Origin: Desulfobaccales bacterium
GTDB lineage: Bacteria > Desulfobacterota > Desulfobaccia > Desulfobaccales > 0-14-0-80-60-11
DNA: 64,000 nt
Assembly (NCBI GenBank): GCA_041648175.1
Contig: JBAZPO010000010.1
Coordinates: 5,001 to 69,000, forward strand
Reading direction: 5' to 3'
Position 1 is the stretch's first letter; each line of letters starts with the position of its first letter. Below, piece after piece: positions 17,152 to 26,800 of the stretch. Under the pieces are notes generated by a model. The model saw only the letters and a program-made list of their open reading frames with translations. It made no database searches and had not been told where the DNA came from. The position numbers were made by a program, and so were the translations under genes.

Positions 17152-18075
17152 TTGCGACAGACAACCTTTCAGCTCAAGCCGGTGCCGCCGTTTCGTCTGG
17201 ATCTGACCGTCTGGGTGCTGCGGCGTCGTTCCCACAATCTGGTGGATCGCTGGGATGGCCAGACTTACCGGCGGGTTCTCGTGGTGCAGGATCAAGCGGT
17301 AGAGGTGGCGGTTACCCAAACCGGTCCGGCGGAGTCGCCGCTGCTCTTGGTTAAGGCCGGCCATACCCATTCCCCTAAGGATTTAAGCGCAGTTCTGACT
17401 CCCCTCCTGGTCAAGATGCTGGGGTTGAGCGCGGACCTGGCAGACTTTTATCGCCTGGCCGGAGCGGATGCGCTGCTGGGGCCTTTGGTGGCGCGCTTTC
17501 GCGGCTTTAAGCCACCCCGGTTTCCTTCGGTCTTTGAAGCCCTGGTCAACGCCATTGCCGGCCAACAGATTAGCCTGACCTTGGCGATTCACCTCCTTAA
17601 CCGGCTGGCTGGCGCGTATGGGCCGGTCTTTCCGGGAGCAGGGGAACCGCTCCACGCTTTCCCGGGGCCGAGAGATTTGGCCAATCTTACGCCGGAAGCT
17701 TTCCGCGCTTTAGGTTTTAGCCATAGCAAGGGGAGAGCCATCATCGAGATAGCCCGGGGCCTGACTGCTGGCAGCCTTGACCTGGAAGACCTGGAGAAGA
17801 TGGAGGAAGCCGAAGCGGTGACTCGATTGATTGGCCTTAAAGGGGTGGGACGCTGGTCGGCGGAATATGTGCTGCTTAGGGGCTTGGGACACTGGTCCGT
17901 TTTTCCCGGGGACGACGTGGGGGCGCGCCGTTATCTTGAGAACTGGCTGCAGCAAGATGAGCCCCTGGACTATGAGGGGGTGCACCGCGTCTTAGCAGGC
18001 TTGCAGCCTTACGGTGGGCTCATCTATTTCCACTCTCTCTTGAGCGGCCTGGCCGAGGAAGGGCGCCTCTCCTGA
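17152..18075 (+). CDS. AlkA-like DNA-3-methyladenine glycosylase
   Basis: A 307-residue HhH-GPD superfamily protein. The N-terminal AlkA-type beta domain (FQLKPVPPFRLDLTVWVLRRR) precedes a helical core with FEALVNAIAGQQISL. The helix-hairpin-helix is LIGLKGVGRWSAEYVLLR, with catalytic Asp in VFPGDDVG about 17 residues on. It excises alkylated purines. There is no [4Fe-4S] Cys cluster. It begins at TTG (17152); no in-frame ATG is available nearby and the ribosome-binding site is weak. Confidence 0.88.
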   Translation: MRQTTFQLKPVPPFRLDLTVWVLRRRSHNLVDRWDGQTYRRVLVVQDQAVEVAVTQTGPAESPLLLVKAGHTHSPKDLSAVLTPLLVKMLGLSADLADFYRLAGADALLGPLVARFRGFKPPRFPSVFEALVNAIAGQQISLTLAIHLLNRLAGAYGPVFPGAGEPLHAFPGPRDLANLTPEAFRALGFSHSKGRAIIEIARGLTAGSLDLEDLEKMEEAEAVTRLIGLKGVGRWSAEYVLLRGLGHWSVFPGDDVGARRYLENWLQQDEPLDYEGVHRVLAGLQPYGGLIYFHSLLSGLAEEGRLS

Positions 18076-18124
18076 GGGCTCCGGCCCTGGAGATCGCTTG
18101 GGAGTCGGGAATTCCTTACCGGGG

Positions 18125-18886
18125 CTATTCCCAGTTCAGGGTCTGGAGATCGCTTAAGCTGCGGTAATCAGTGAGGTCGTGGTGGATGGGGGTAACGGTG
18201 ACATAGCCCTGGCCGAGGGCGCCGTAGTCCGTGTCCAAATCGGGCTCCTGGCGTGCATGGATTTCCGCCAGCCAGTAGTAGACATGCCGCCGGGGGTCTA
18301 CCCGGCGTTCGAAGTGTTCCACCAGAGGGCCGGTGTCCTGGCGGGTAATCCTGACCCCTTTGACCTGGTCCCGGGGCAGGGCCGGTAAGTTGACGTTGAG
18401 ACAGGTGCCGTTGGTCCAACATGAACAACCCTGGAACTGCGCAAGCAAGTCCCGGGCCAGGCGGGCGCCGGTGGTAAAGTCGGCGTTTATGTCGTAGGAG
18501 TTCAAGGAAAAGGCAACCCCCTTCACCCCCAGGATGGAGGCCTCGGTGGCCGCGGACACGGTGCCGGAATAGAGCACGTTGATGCCCACGTTGGGGCCTG
18601 CATTAATGCCTGAGACCACCAGTTCCGGGAGCGCCGGGAGCAGCTCCGCTATGGCAATCTTGACGCAGTCGGCGGGAGTGCCGCTCACCGCCCAACCCTC
18701 GACGCCGCCGTTGATGGACACCTCTTTCACCCGAAGCGGGGTAATGAGGCTGATGGAGTGCCCGACGGCGCTCTGTTCGCTTTCCGGGGCCACCACCGTC
18801 ACCTCCCCGAGGTTCTTCAGTTCCCGGTAGAGGGCTGCCAGCCCTGGGGCGTAAATGCCGTCATCGTTGGTTAAAAGTATGTTCAA
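18125..18886 (-). CDS. surE: 5'/3'-nucleotidase SurE
   Basis: A 253-residue SurE survival phosphatase. It has ILLTNDDGIYAPGLAAL with the metal-binding DD, SEQSAVGHSISL, GTPADCVKIA and SGINAGPNVG. It dephosphorylates nucleoside monophosphates. The TTG at 18886 (LNILLTNDDG) is preferred over GTG 18916. It gives the conserved N-terminus, and GGAGAG lies in front of it. It is convergent with the AlkA-like gene; the 49-base gap shows no clear terminator. Confidence 0.93.
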   Translation of the reverse strand: MNILLTNDDGIYAPGLAALYRELKNLGEVTVVAPESEQSAVGHSISLITPLRVKEVSINGGVEGWAVSGTPADCVKIAIAELLPALPELVVSGINAGPNVGINVLYSGTVSAATEASILGVKGVAFSLNSYDINADFTTGARLARDLLAQFQGCSCWTNGTCLNVNLPALPRDQVKGVRITRQDTGPLVEHFERRVDPRRHVYYWLAEIHARQEPDLDTDYGALGQGYVTVTPIHHDLTDYRSLSDLQTLNWE

Positions 18887-19124
18887 GGGGTGCTCTCCGG
18901 ATAGCGGGTTTGGCACAGTCAGGTAAGGCTAAAATCGTAAGTTTGAAAACCCCCCTAAATCCCCCTTTTACAAAGGGGGACTTAAAGGCCTTTCTTCAGG
19001 ATGGACGTCTGTTCGACGTCGAAAAGTTTTTGCTTTTTTACCCCTCACTCTGACCCTTCAAGGGAAGAGGGATTGCAGGGAGGAGCTTCTGGCGAGAGGA
19101 ATAAATTATAACTTAAATCTTCTG

Positions 19125-20507
19125 CTATTGCTTGCCTTTGGGGTTCTCGGCTTGCTCTGGGGCCGGTGCGGTTTTTTTGGCCGTAGCCGTCAAGCGGCCC
19201 ATTTCGGCCTGCCATTGGCGGAACGGCGCCTGGGGGATCACGGCCGTCACGGCTTTATCCCCCACCTTTGCCACCACCTTGAGATCGGTCTTCCCGGGGG
19301 GGCCAATCTCCTCAAGATGCAGGAGGGGTTTGCCCGCCTGATCCAGGAGTTCCACGCTATAGGCCGGGGCGACGGCGGCGGCGGCGGGCTTGGGCAGGAA
19401 TTTCTTAGCTTCCAGCTTCTGGAAATTCCACAGGGCCATCTCCAGGCGCGCCGCGGGCTGCTTCGTGGCCATCTGGTCCGGTCCGCTAATCTGCCAGGTT
19501 TCCTGGTCTTTCTTGGCGGTCCAGGTCTTGCCGGGCGGCCCCCACTTGATCTGATGCACCTGGGGGATGGCTCCGGCCCAGACGCGGTGGTCTTCTAGCG
19601 AACTCAGGCCCTTGGCGATATCGACGGGCAGGGCCGCCTCCACCAGCACGATGGGGCCGCCCGCCCCTTTGCGGGCATAGGCCGCCTCGCCAAGCTTGGG
19701 GCCTAACGAGAGAGTCTGATTGCCCGCGGGCGTGACTACGGTGATCTCGGTCATCAGAGGGGGAACCAGTCCCAGGGGTTTGAGATTCTTGGGCGGGGGC
19801 TCGAGAAAATTTTTGGCCTGGGATAGGTGCAGATCCCGCAGGAGTTTCTCCACGTTATCGCCCCGGACCTTAAAGTCGGGCCGCCCCACCCAGCGCCAGG
19901 TCTGGGGACCGGACTTCTCCAGGTTTACCACGGTCTTGCCGGTGACGATCTTCAGGCCCTTGACATCGCCTTTGATGAAGGCCAGCAGGGTTTTGTCCCG
20001 TAAGGCCAGAACCTGGCGGTCCAGGGAGTCTTTGCTGCCCTGGGTGACCATGAGCAGGTGGGGGTCCTGGTCGGCGAGGACGTAATAATTCTGGTCGCCC
20101 GGGACCTTGGCGCCGATCACCAATTGGTGCGGGTTCCCTTGGGCGGTGAATTTAACCACCAGGGACGGCTTATCCAACCCATAGGGCTTGAGGTCCTTTT
20201 CCACCCCTAAATCCCGTTCCTTTTTGAGCCCGGCCAGAGTGGTGAGCATATTGTCCACGATGGTTTGATCGGCCTTGGTGGTTATGGGGGCGGTGAGGAA
20301 CCACTCTTTGTCCTTTTTGACCAGGCGGACCTCGCCCGCGCCCCGGATCAGGGTCAGGTCGGTGATCTCGGGTTGGGTGAGGTGAAAGACCTTTTTGGCC
20401 TGTTCCTCTTGGGTGAGATGTTTTTCCTGCCGCCAATGAAGACCGAAATAGGCGCCGGCCAGGACCAGGAAGATCACCAGATAGGGGAGCAACCGCCGGG
20501 GACTCAT
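19125..20507 (-). CDS. DUF4340 periplasmic protein of a Gld-like ABC operon
   Basis: A 460-residue protein with an N-terminal signal anchor (LLPYLVIFLVLAGAYFGL) and two DUF4340 repeats. The first is VRLVKKDKEWFLTAPITTKAD with LGVEKDLKPYGLDKP; a related unit lies near the C-terminus. A Lys/Pro/Ala-rich tail ends it. The ATG at 20507 overlaps the stop of the GldG-like gene (ATGA); the longer frame to 20597 would overlap GldG heavily. DUF4340 proteins usually follow GldF/GldG-type genes. The function is unknown and it probably acts in the periplasm with them. Confidence 0.85.
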   Translation of the reverse strand: MSPRRLLPYLVIFLVLAGAYFGLHWRQEKHLTQEEQAKKVFHLTQPEITDLTLIRGAGEVRLVKKDKEWFLTAPITTKADQTIVDNMLTTLAGLKKERDLGVEKDLKPYGLDKPSLVVKFTAQGNPHQLVIGAKVPGDQNYYVLADQDPHLLMVTQGSKDSLDRQVLALRDKTLLAFIKGDVKGLKIVTGKTVVNLEKSGPQTWRWVGRPDFKVRGDNVEKLLRDLHLSQAKNFLEPPPKNLKPLGLVPPLMTEITVVTPAGNQTLSLGPKLGEAAYARKGAGGPIVLVEAALPVDIAKGLSSLEDHRVWAGAIPQVHQIKWGPPGKTWTAKKDQETWQISGPDQMATKQPAARLEMALWNFQKLEAKKFLPKPAAAAVAPAYSVELLDQAGKPLLHLEEIGPPGKTDLKVVAKVGDKAVTAVIPQAPFRQWQAEMGRLTATAKKTAPAPEQAENPKGKQ

Positions 20508-21952
20508 CGCCTTGCCCTCCGCCGCCGGCGGTAGGCCCAGATGCCGGCCGCCAGTATGATCACCGGGGCCCAGACCAGGCTGGCGAGAAGCAGCCACCAG
20601 GCCTGATAACCCCTGAGGGTCAAGAGTTGGGCCTTGCCGGTGGTGCGCACCGTGATCTGCCCCATGGCCTGGGCCAGAAAGTTGGCGGTGTTAAGAAAAA
20701 GGTCGCCGTTGCCGAAGAGGTTGAAGAACGAGTTGGCCGCGAAGTCCACATCCCCGAAGACTATCATATAGGTCTTGGACTCGGCTGGCGGTTCCGGCTT
20801 TGGAGCCGGGGCCGGCTTCTGGTCTGTGCCGCCGGGCTGAGGCTGATTGGGCTTGGGAGGGGCGGGTTTGATTTCCGCCTGGACCGCTAGGCTAAAAGGC
20901 CCTTTCTTATCGGTTACGGCATCAAACGCGGCTCTTTCGGTCTTGATCCATTCCTTCCCCAGCTTTTCGTAACTGGTGGACATGGTGGTGGCCAGGGGTA
21001 AAAGGGTGATGTCCTGCCGTTCCTTCAGGAAAAGCGGCCGGGCCATGGGGTAGATAGTGACGATGTTTTTAAAATCCTGGGTGATCTTGGAGGGACCGTA
21101 CTGAGAGACGATAGGCATGACCGCACTTAAGCCCAGGGATTGGCTTACCTGGTTGACGTCCAGGATGAGGCCGTTATCCAGGTCCACGCCGTAGCCCGCC
21201 AGAAAGTCTTTAAGGCCGCCGTCTTCAAAGGCCTCCAGCATGACCAGCAGCCGGCCGCCATGCTCAAGGAACGACTTTAAAGACTGCACCTCGGTGCTCA
21301 TCAGGGGCTTTTTGGGTCCGGCGATGACGACCACGGCCGCATCCGGGGGGATCGCGCCCCGGGTCAGCAGGTTAAAGGGCTCAACCTCGTAACCTTCGTT
21401 GTCCAGGGCCTTTTTCGCCACCTGGAAGCCCCCGGGTTTGGGGTCATTCAGATCCCGCTCGCCGTGGCCCGCGAGGAAATAAACCTTTTTGCGCTCGAGC
21501 TTCAAGACCTTGCGCAGGGCGTTAGTGATGGCGTTTTCATCAGGCTGATCAGCCATCTGGTGCCGTCCCTGATAGTCCAGAAGGACATTCCCGGCATAGC
21601 GATAGCCCGCCTGTTGGGCCTTGAGGGGGTCTTTCTCCGGGTCCACAAAATGGTAACTGACTTGGGGATTGTTGAAGGCGTAAAGCTGCACGATCTCTTT
21701 GGCGGTTTGGCGTTCGCCTGCGCCCTCGGGCAAAAAGACCGTCAGGGTCAGCGGCTTGGTGATGTCCTTCAACAGGGCCTTACTGACCGGGGACAGGGAC
21801 TGGGTCTGTTCTTTGGTAACGTCCCAACGAAGGGGGTGCCAGTTGGCCAACAGGGAGGCCAAAAGCAGGATGCCCACCACCAGCAGGACCGACAAGGCGG
21901 AGCCGGCCCCATACAGCACTTGGCGTTTTTTGAATGGATTACCCCAACTCAC
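20504..21952 (-). CDS. GldG-like ABC transporter auxiliary protein
   Basis: A 482-residue protein with membrane segments at both ends (near 15-38 and 445-470) and a large periplasmic domain between (KPLTLTVFLPEGAGERQTAKEIV, KVYFLAGHGERDLNDPK, GGRLLVMLEAFEDGGLK). This is the ABC_transp_aux / GldG architecture. A Pro/Lys-rich linker (PAPPKPNQPQPGGTDQKPAPAPKPEPP) is present near residue 360-390. It probably works with the permease and ATPase encoded just upstream. GldG itself is known from gliding bacteria, but the broader family is an exporter of unknown cargo. Confidence 0.88.
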   Translation of the reverse strand: MSWGNPFKKRQVLYGAGSALSVLLVVGILLLASLLANWHPLRWDVTKEQTQSLSPVSKALLKDITKPLTLTVFLPEGAGERQTAKEIVQLYAFNNPQVSYHFVDPEKDPLKAQQAGYRYAGNVLLDYQGRHQMADQPDENAITNALRKVLKLERKKVYFLAGHGERDLNDPKPGGFQVAKKALDNEGYEVEPFNLLTRGAIPPDAAVVVIAGPKKPLMSTEVQSLKSFLEHGGRLLVMLEAFEDGGLKDFLAGYGVDLDNGLILDVNQVSQSLGLSAVMPIVSQYGPSKITQDFKNIVTIYPMARPLFLKERQDITLLPLATTMSTSYEKLGKEWIKTERAAFDAVTDKKGPFSLAVQAEIKPAPPKPNQPQPGGTDQKPAPAPKPEPPAESKTYMIVFGDVDFAANSFFNLFGNGDLFLNTANFLAQAMGQITVRTTGKAQLLTLRGYQAWWLLLASLVWAPVIILAAGIWAYRRRRRARR

Positions 21953-21954
21953 GG

Positions 21955-22743
21955 TTATGCTCTCCAGCGCCGAGATTCCAACTGTCTCTTGGTGAGAAAG
22001 AGGAAGAAATAGATGAAACTCAGGCAGTATACCAGGTCACGAGTATCGATGACCCCCCGGGTGAAGTTCTCGTAATGGTCCAAAAGCGACAGGTACTTGA
22101 CGACCGGCCCCAGGCTGCCGGCGCCCAGTTCCTGGACCCAGCCGATGATCCAGAAAAGGAGGAGCAGGGCAAAGGCCACCACTCCGGCCACGATCTGATT
22201 TTCGGTGAGGCTGGAGGCAAACAGTCCCAGCGACAGGCAGGCCCCGCCTAATAGGACCATCCCCAGGTAACCGGCGCCGAGAGCCCCCCAATCCAGCCGG
22301 GTAACCAGGCCAAAGACCGCGGCGTAACTGACGGTAACGGCCAGTAAAATAAGGTAAATCAGCAGGGCGGCGCCGAATTTGCCCGAGATCACCGCCCAGT
22401 CCGTCAAGGGGTAAGTGAATAAGAGTTCGGCGGTGCCCGAGCGCTTCTCTTCGGCCAAGAGGCGCATGGTGACGAAGGGCACCAGAAACAGCAGGATAAT
22501 GCCCAGGACCGCAAACAGGGGCCGGAAGACCATCTGCTGGGGATTGAGTTGGGCCGCAATCTGGGGATTGCCGGCCTGCTGGGCCGCCTGGAAGCTGATG
22601 ATGTTGTAATAGATGATGTTGGTGTAGAAAAAATATCCCGCCAGGAGCAGAAAGAAAAACCCCGTAATATAGAAAATGGGGGTGGCGAAATAGATCGTCA
22701 ATTCTTTCCGCACCACCGCCAGCCAACCTCTAAGCTGCTTCAT
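21955..22743 (-). CDS. ABC-2 type permease (GldF-like)
   Basis: A 262-residue integral membrane protein with six predicted segments. It begins AVVRKELTIYFATPIFYITGFFFLLLAG and carries the family motif MRLLAEEKRSGTAELLFTYPL. It is the permease of the Gld-like ABC system. Its start lies within the 3' end of the ATPase gene (14-base overlap), and the GldG-like gene follows two bases after its stop. Confidence 0.9.
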   Translation of the reverse strand: MKQLRGWLAVVRKELTIYFATPIFYITGFFFLLLAGYFFYTNIIYYNIISFQAAQQAGNPQIAAQLNPQQMVFRPLFAVLGIILLFLVPFVTMRLLAEEKRSGTAELLFTYPLTDWAVISGKFGAALLIYLILLAVTVSYAAVFGLVTRLDWGALGAGYLGMVLLGGACLSLGLFASSLTENQIVAGVVAFALLLLFWIIGWVQELGAGSLGPVVKYLSLLDHYENFTRGVIDTRDLVYCLSFIYFFLFLTKRQLESRRWRA

Positions 22744-23674
22744 GATCTTCTTCCGTGACCAGATTGAGGAACACTTCTTCCAGGGTGAACTCCTGGGTCT
22801 TCATCTCCAGGAGGTCCCAGCCTTGGGCCACCACCAGACGGGCCAACTCGGGTCTGAGCTCGTGACTGAGGTCGGCCTCCACCAGGAATTTATGGTCGCC
22901 TTGGCTGAGGACCCGGTTCACCCCCGAGATTTTTCGTAAGGCCGCTTCCACCTCAACCGGAGGCCCGCCCACTGTCAGCAGCACCCGGGAATCATGGCCC
23001 AACTGCCGGGAGAGGTTTTCCGGGCGGTCGCTGGCTACGATCTGGCCCCGGTTGATGATGATCACCCGGTCGCAGAGTTGGCTGACTTCGGGCAGGATGT
23101 GGCTGCTGAGCATGACGGTGTGGTCGCCCTCCAGGTTCTTGATCATCTGGCGGATTTCCACGATCTGGGAAGGGTCCAGGCCTATGGTGGGCTCATCCAG
23201 GATGAGCACCGGCGGTTGGTTTAAAAGGGCCTGGGCCAGCCCTAAGCGCTGACGAAAGCCCTTGGAAAGCGCCGCGACCAGGGTGTGGCGGACTTCTTCC
23301 AGACCGCAGGACGCCACCACCCGGTCAATTTCGCGTTTTTCCTCTTTGGCCGCAACACCTTTGGCCCGGGCGGCAAATCCCAGGAATTGCGTCACCGTGA
23401 GGTCGGGATAAATCGAGACGTTCTCGGGCACGTACCCAAGAGAACGCCGGACGGCCAACGATTCGGTGACGCAGTCGAACCCGTTGATCCGGGCCGTGCC
23501 CGCGGAGGGGGCCAGAAATCCCGCCAGGATCTTCAAGGTCGTGGTTTTGCCGGCGCCGTTGGGACCCAAAAAACCCACAATCTCACCGGCTGCCACCTGG
23601 AAATCGAGGCGGCTGACGGCCAGATGAGGACCGTAATACTTGGTCAGATCCTGAACTTCAATCATGGTTTCCAT
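22730..23674 (-). CDS. ABC transporter ATP-binding protein (GldA-like)
   Basis: A 314-residue ATPase: Walker A GFLGPNGAGKTTTLK, signature LSKGFRQRLGLAQALL, Walker B PVLILDEPTIGLDPSQ and H-loop VMLSSHILPE. A C-terminal DUF4162-like extension follows. The start METMIEVQDLTKYYG at 23674 gives the standard length; the longer frame to 23782 covers a palindromic repeat. It is the first gene of the four-gene operon (ATPase, permease, GldG-like, DUF4340). Confidence 0.93.
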   Translation of the reverse strand: METMIEVQDLTKYYGPHLAVSRLDFQVAAGEIVGFLGPNGAGKTTTLKILAGFLAPSAGTARINGFDCVTESLAVRRSLGYVPENVSIYPDLTVTQFLGFAARAKGVAAKEEKREIDRVVASCGLEEVRHTLVAALSKGFRQRLGLAQALLNQPPVLILDEPTIGLDPSQIVEIRQMIKNLEGDHTVMLSSHILPEVSQLCDRVIIINRGQIVASDRPENLSRQLGHDSRVLLTVGGPPVEVEAALRKISGVNRVLSQGDHKFLVEADLSHELRPELARLVVAQGWDLLEMKTQEFTLEEVFLNLVTEEDHEAA

Positions 23675-23850
23675 GTTTAATACCGTTTTCGGTTTCAGTT
23701 TTCGGTTAAAAGAAAACGCCGTAGGGCGGGCGTCCTCGCCCGCCGATTGCAGCGACATAGGGCGTCCCGTGGCCGCCATCAATCGGCGTGCACGCCATGT
23801 ATATTTACGCTATTCCCGGGGCCAGCCACTTTCCCTCGGCCGTTCAACAA

Positions 23851-24789
23851 TCATATCCCCGCCGCCGCTTTAAAGGCCGCCACGGTTTGGGCCAGGCCAT
23901 CGGATAGGATGGTCTTGGGCTGCCAGCCCAGCTCTTTTTGGGCCAGGGTGCTGTCCAGCACGCTGCGGCGCTGTTCTCCGGGCTTGGCCGGGCCGTGCAC
24001 CGGTCCCAGGGGAGAGTCCATGATTTCCTGGAGCTTGAGGTAAATGGTGACAATATCGGTTTCTTTGCCGGTGCCGACGTTGAAGGTCCCGGCTTTGGGG
24101 TAGTCCAGGGCCAGCAGGTTGGCGGCCACGATATCCCCCACAAAGACGAAGTCCCGGGTCTGCAAACCGTCGCCGTTAATCCGGGGCTGCTGCCCGGCCA
24201 GCAATTTTTCAATGAAGATGGCCACCACGCCGGCTTCTCCCTGGCCGTTCTGGCGGGGTCCGAAGACATTGGCGTAGCGCAGGCAGATGGGGATAATGCC
24301 GTGTTCCGCCTGGTAGAAATGCAGATAATGCTCCACCGCCATCTTGGCGATGCCGTAGGGAGCCTCGGGTTGGGCCCGGTCTTCCTCCCGGGCCGGCAGT
24401 GGGGCTGCATTGCCGTACATAGCGCCGCCGGTAGATGCGAAGATGATTCTCTCTACCCGGGCCTGGGCCGCAGCCTGAAAGAGGTTCAAAGACCCCAGGA
24501 TATTTTCCTGGGCATCTTTAACCGGATCACTCACCGACACCTGGACGCTCATCTGGGCGGCGTGGTGCACGATTACGTGGGGCTTTAAGCGGCGAATGAG
24601 GTCGGCGGTTTCCGGGGATTTGATGTCATAAGGATAGAACTGCGCCGCGGCCGGCACATGTTCGGCCTTGCCCGTGCTCAAGTTGTCCACGACCGTTACC
24701 TCGTGGCCGGTGGCGACCAGTTGGTCCGCAACGTGGGAGGCGATGAAGCCGGCTCCACCGGTAACCAGAATCCGTTTTGGCGAGTGCAT
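23851..24789 (-). CDS. NAD-dependent sugar epimerase/dehydratase (GalE-like)
   Basis: A 312-residue extended short-chain dehydrogenase. It has NAD motif ILVTGGAGFIASHVADQL, DLSTG-type VVDNLSTGKAEHV, Ser/Thr of ASTGGAMYG and the YxxxK motif YGIAKMAVEHYL. The C-terminus (GTFNVGTGKETDIVTIYLKL) is of the UDP-glucose 4-epimerase class. The substrate is a nucleotide sugar for surface polysaccharide, exact sugar unknown. GGGAGA precedes the ATG. It is monocistronic and upstream of a divergent tolC-like gene. Confidence 0.9.
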   Translation of the reverse strand: MHSPKRILVTGGAGFIASHVADQLVATGHEVTVVDNLSTGKAEHVPAAAQFYPYDIKSPETADLIRRLKPHVIVHHAAQMSVQVSVSDPVKDAQENILGSLNLFQAAAQARVERIIFASTGGAMYGNAAPLPAREEDRAQPEAPYGIAKMAVEHYLHFYQAEHGIIPICLRYANVFGPRQNGQGEAGVVAIFIEKLLAGQQPRINGDGLQTRDFVFVGDIVAANLLALDYPKAGTFNVGTGKETDIVTIYLKLQEIMDSPLGPVHGPAKPGEQRRSVLDSTLAQKELGWQPKTILSDGLAQTVAAFKAAAGI

Positions 24790-25011
24790 AGGTCTCCCTT
24801 CTCAGTCTAATTTTTTATATTAACTAATTTTTCTCCCTAGATGCAATTATTTCGCGGCCTCACCGCAGACGGCAGCCTGAAAAGAATTTAGGTGAACTTT
24901 GCATCTTCCCCTGATATTATGCGGTTTAAAGTTTAAGCGATATTAATTGAATCTTTGTGATCATGCTCTTGGAGCAATTGGTATCAAAAGGGATTTGAAA
25001 GGAGGGGGGAT

Positions 25012-26547
25012 ATGGTTCTGAGGGCCCGGATTGGGGGAGTAATGCTGGGTTTGGTCCTCTTGACAGCGCCGGGGGCGGCCAGTGCCGCTGAGACCAAAGG
25101 CGAGACCAAAGCCGCGATCAAAACCGAAACCAAAGCAGCGACCAATGGCGAGACCAAAGCCACGACCAAGGTGCTCACCCTGCAAGAACTTGTCGTCATG
25201 GCCTTGAATTACAGTCCGCAAGTCAAGGCTACCAAAAGTGAAGTGACCCTGGCAAAAGAACAAAAGAACGAAGTGCACGGCTACCGTTATCCGCAGTTCG
25301 ATGCCGTGGCCCTGGGCGGCGTGGTACCCAATGCCCGGCGGGGCCAGGTGCGCCAGGTCGGCGAAAACAAGACCCTGTTCTATCCTGATCCCGCAGGCAA
25401 GATCCACGGTATGAACGTGTTCGGCAATCTGACGTTTACGCTCATGCAGCCTCTTTATACCTTCGGCAAAATCGCCTATCGGGAAGAAGCCGCGGGCAAA
25501 AACGTTTTGGTCAAAAAAGCCGGGGTCGACCTCAAGAAAGGCGAGGTCATGCTTAATGTGTCCCAGGCGTATTACGGCCTCATCCTGGCTACTCAGGGCA
25601 GGGATGCGGTGAATGATGCCCGTACTTATTTGAAGGATACCCGGACGCGGATAACTCGCCTCATGCAGATCAACTCGGCCAACGTCAAGGAAAGCGATCA
25701 GTACCGACTGGCCATGTACGAGGGCGGGGTGGAGAAATTTGCAGCCCAGGCGGAGGAAGGGTCTAAGGTGGCTTATCAGGCCTTAAAAGCCCAGATCGGC
25801 TACGGGGAAAATCAGGATTTGCAGGTACCCCAGGAACTCCCGGCCCCCACAGCCCCCGCCGATTTGAACCACTACATCCGCACGGCCTTAGAACTGCGGC
25901 CGGAATTCACCCAGCTCAAGCATGGTCTGAAGGCCCGGCAGTTGCTGGTGGATGCGGCCAAGGCCGACCGCCTGCCGTCTTTCTTCTTCGCGGTTTTGGG
26001 CCAGGTGGCCGGAGCCCCGGGCCGGGATTACAACCCCGACCCTTATACCAACGACTACTTTAACGGCATCGGCGCCTTGCCCGCGGTGGGGGCCCAGTGG
26101 CACTTTGATTTCGGCATTCTGAAAGCCAAGGTCGGTGAGGCCAAAGCGGAACTTGATCAGTTGCAGCACACTGAAAAGACCGCGCTCATGGGCATCCCGG
26201 TGGAAGTGGCCAAGGATTACGGCAAGGTCCAGGAAAATTATAAAGGTTCTCAAGGGTTGGAGAAGGCTTATATCAACGCCCGGCGCTGGATGGTCACCTC
26301 GTTCAGCAACTTTGATATGGGGCTGGGGTCAATGGATGACATCTTCCAGGCCTTCGAGCGCTACGGGTCCTTCCGGGGCGAATACCTCCAATCCCTGTTT
26401 GACTACAACATGGCCGTGGTCGAACTGGACAAATCCAGTGGCGCGTATATCAGAAAGTTACCGGCTGAGAGCAAACCCGAGAAAGACATCACTTCGCGCC
26501 TGAATGTCAAGCCTGCCAGCGCTCCGGATACCGGCAAGACCAAATAG
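25012..26547 (+). CDS. TolC-like outer membrane efflux protein
   Basis: A 511-residue OEP-family protein with signal peptide (ends near GAASA, residue 26). Next comes a low-complexity spacer of repeated E-T-K units (GETKAAIKTETKAATNGETK), then the two OEP repeats (LTLQELVVMALNYSPQVKA and, later, DLNHYIRTALELRPEF). It should form a trimeric outer-membrane channel. No adaptor or pump gene is adjacent; the closest is the MacA-like adaptor at 48.9 kb. A strong ribosome-binding site (GGAGGGGGGAT) precedes the ATG, and a terminator follows. Confidence 0.9.
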   Translation: MVLRARIGGVMLGLVLLTAPGAASAAETKGETKAAIKTETKAATNGETKATTKVLTLQELVVMALNYSPQVKATKSEVTLAKEQKNEVHGYRYPQFDAVALGGVVPNARRGQVRQVGENKTLFYPDPAGKIHGMNVFGNLTFTLMQPLYTFGKIAYREEAAGKNVLVKKAGVDLKKGEVMLNVSQAYYGLILATQGRDAVNDARTYLKDTRTRITRLMQINSANVKESDQYRLAMYEGGVEKFAAQAEEGSKVAYQALKAQIGYGENQDLQVPQELPAPTAPADLNHYIRTALELRPEFTQLKHGLKARQLLVDAAKADRLPSFFFAVLGQVAGAPGRDYNPDPYTNDYFNGIGALPAVGAQWHFDFGILKAKVGEAKAELDQLQHTEKTALMGIPVEVAKDYGKVQENYKGSQGLEKAYINARRWMVTSFSNFDMGLGSMDDIFQAFERYGSFRGEYLQSLFDYNMAVVELDKSSGAYIRKLPAESKPEKDITSRLNVKPASAPDTGKTK

Positions 26548-26575
26548 ATTTTCCCTTATATCAGCAACAAAACCA

Positions 26576-26601
26576 GGGCAGGCCAAAGGGCCTGCCCTTT
26601 T
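26576..26601 (+). terminator. Rho-independent terminator after the tolC-like gene
   Basis: Stem GGGCAGGCC / GGCCTGCCC with a four-base loop, then TTTT. It lies 29 bases after the stop codon. Confidence 0.85.
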
Positions 26602-26800
26602 GGTGTTCCCAGGGTGCACCACAACTTTGTACAAATCTTATAGTCAATCTAGACAAATATTTTATTATCTTGATAAAAAGAATATTTTATTGTTAGTATC
26701 ATTTCAAGATATTCCGGAGCAAACTCTCCCGAGATATTACCGTGCGAAGGCGCAATAATATTCAATCAAGTCAAGACATCCCCGCACTAATCTCCGACCC

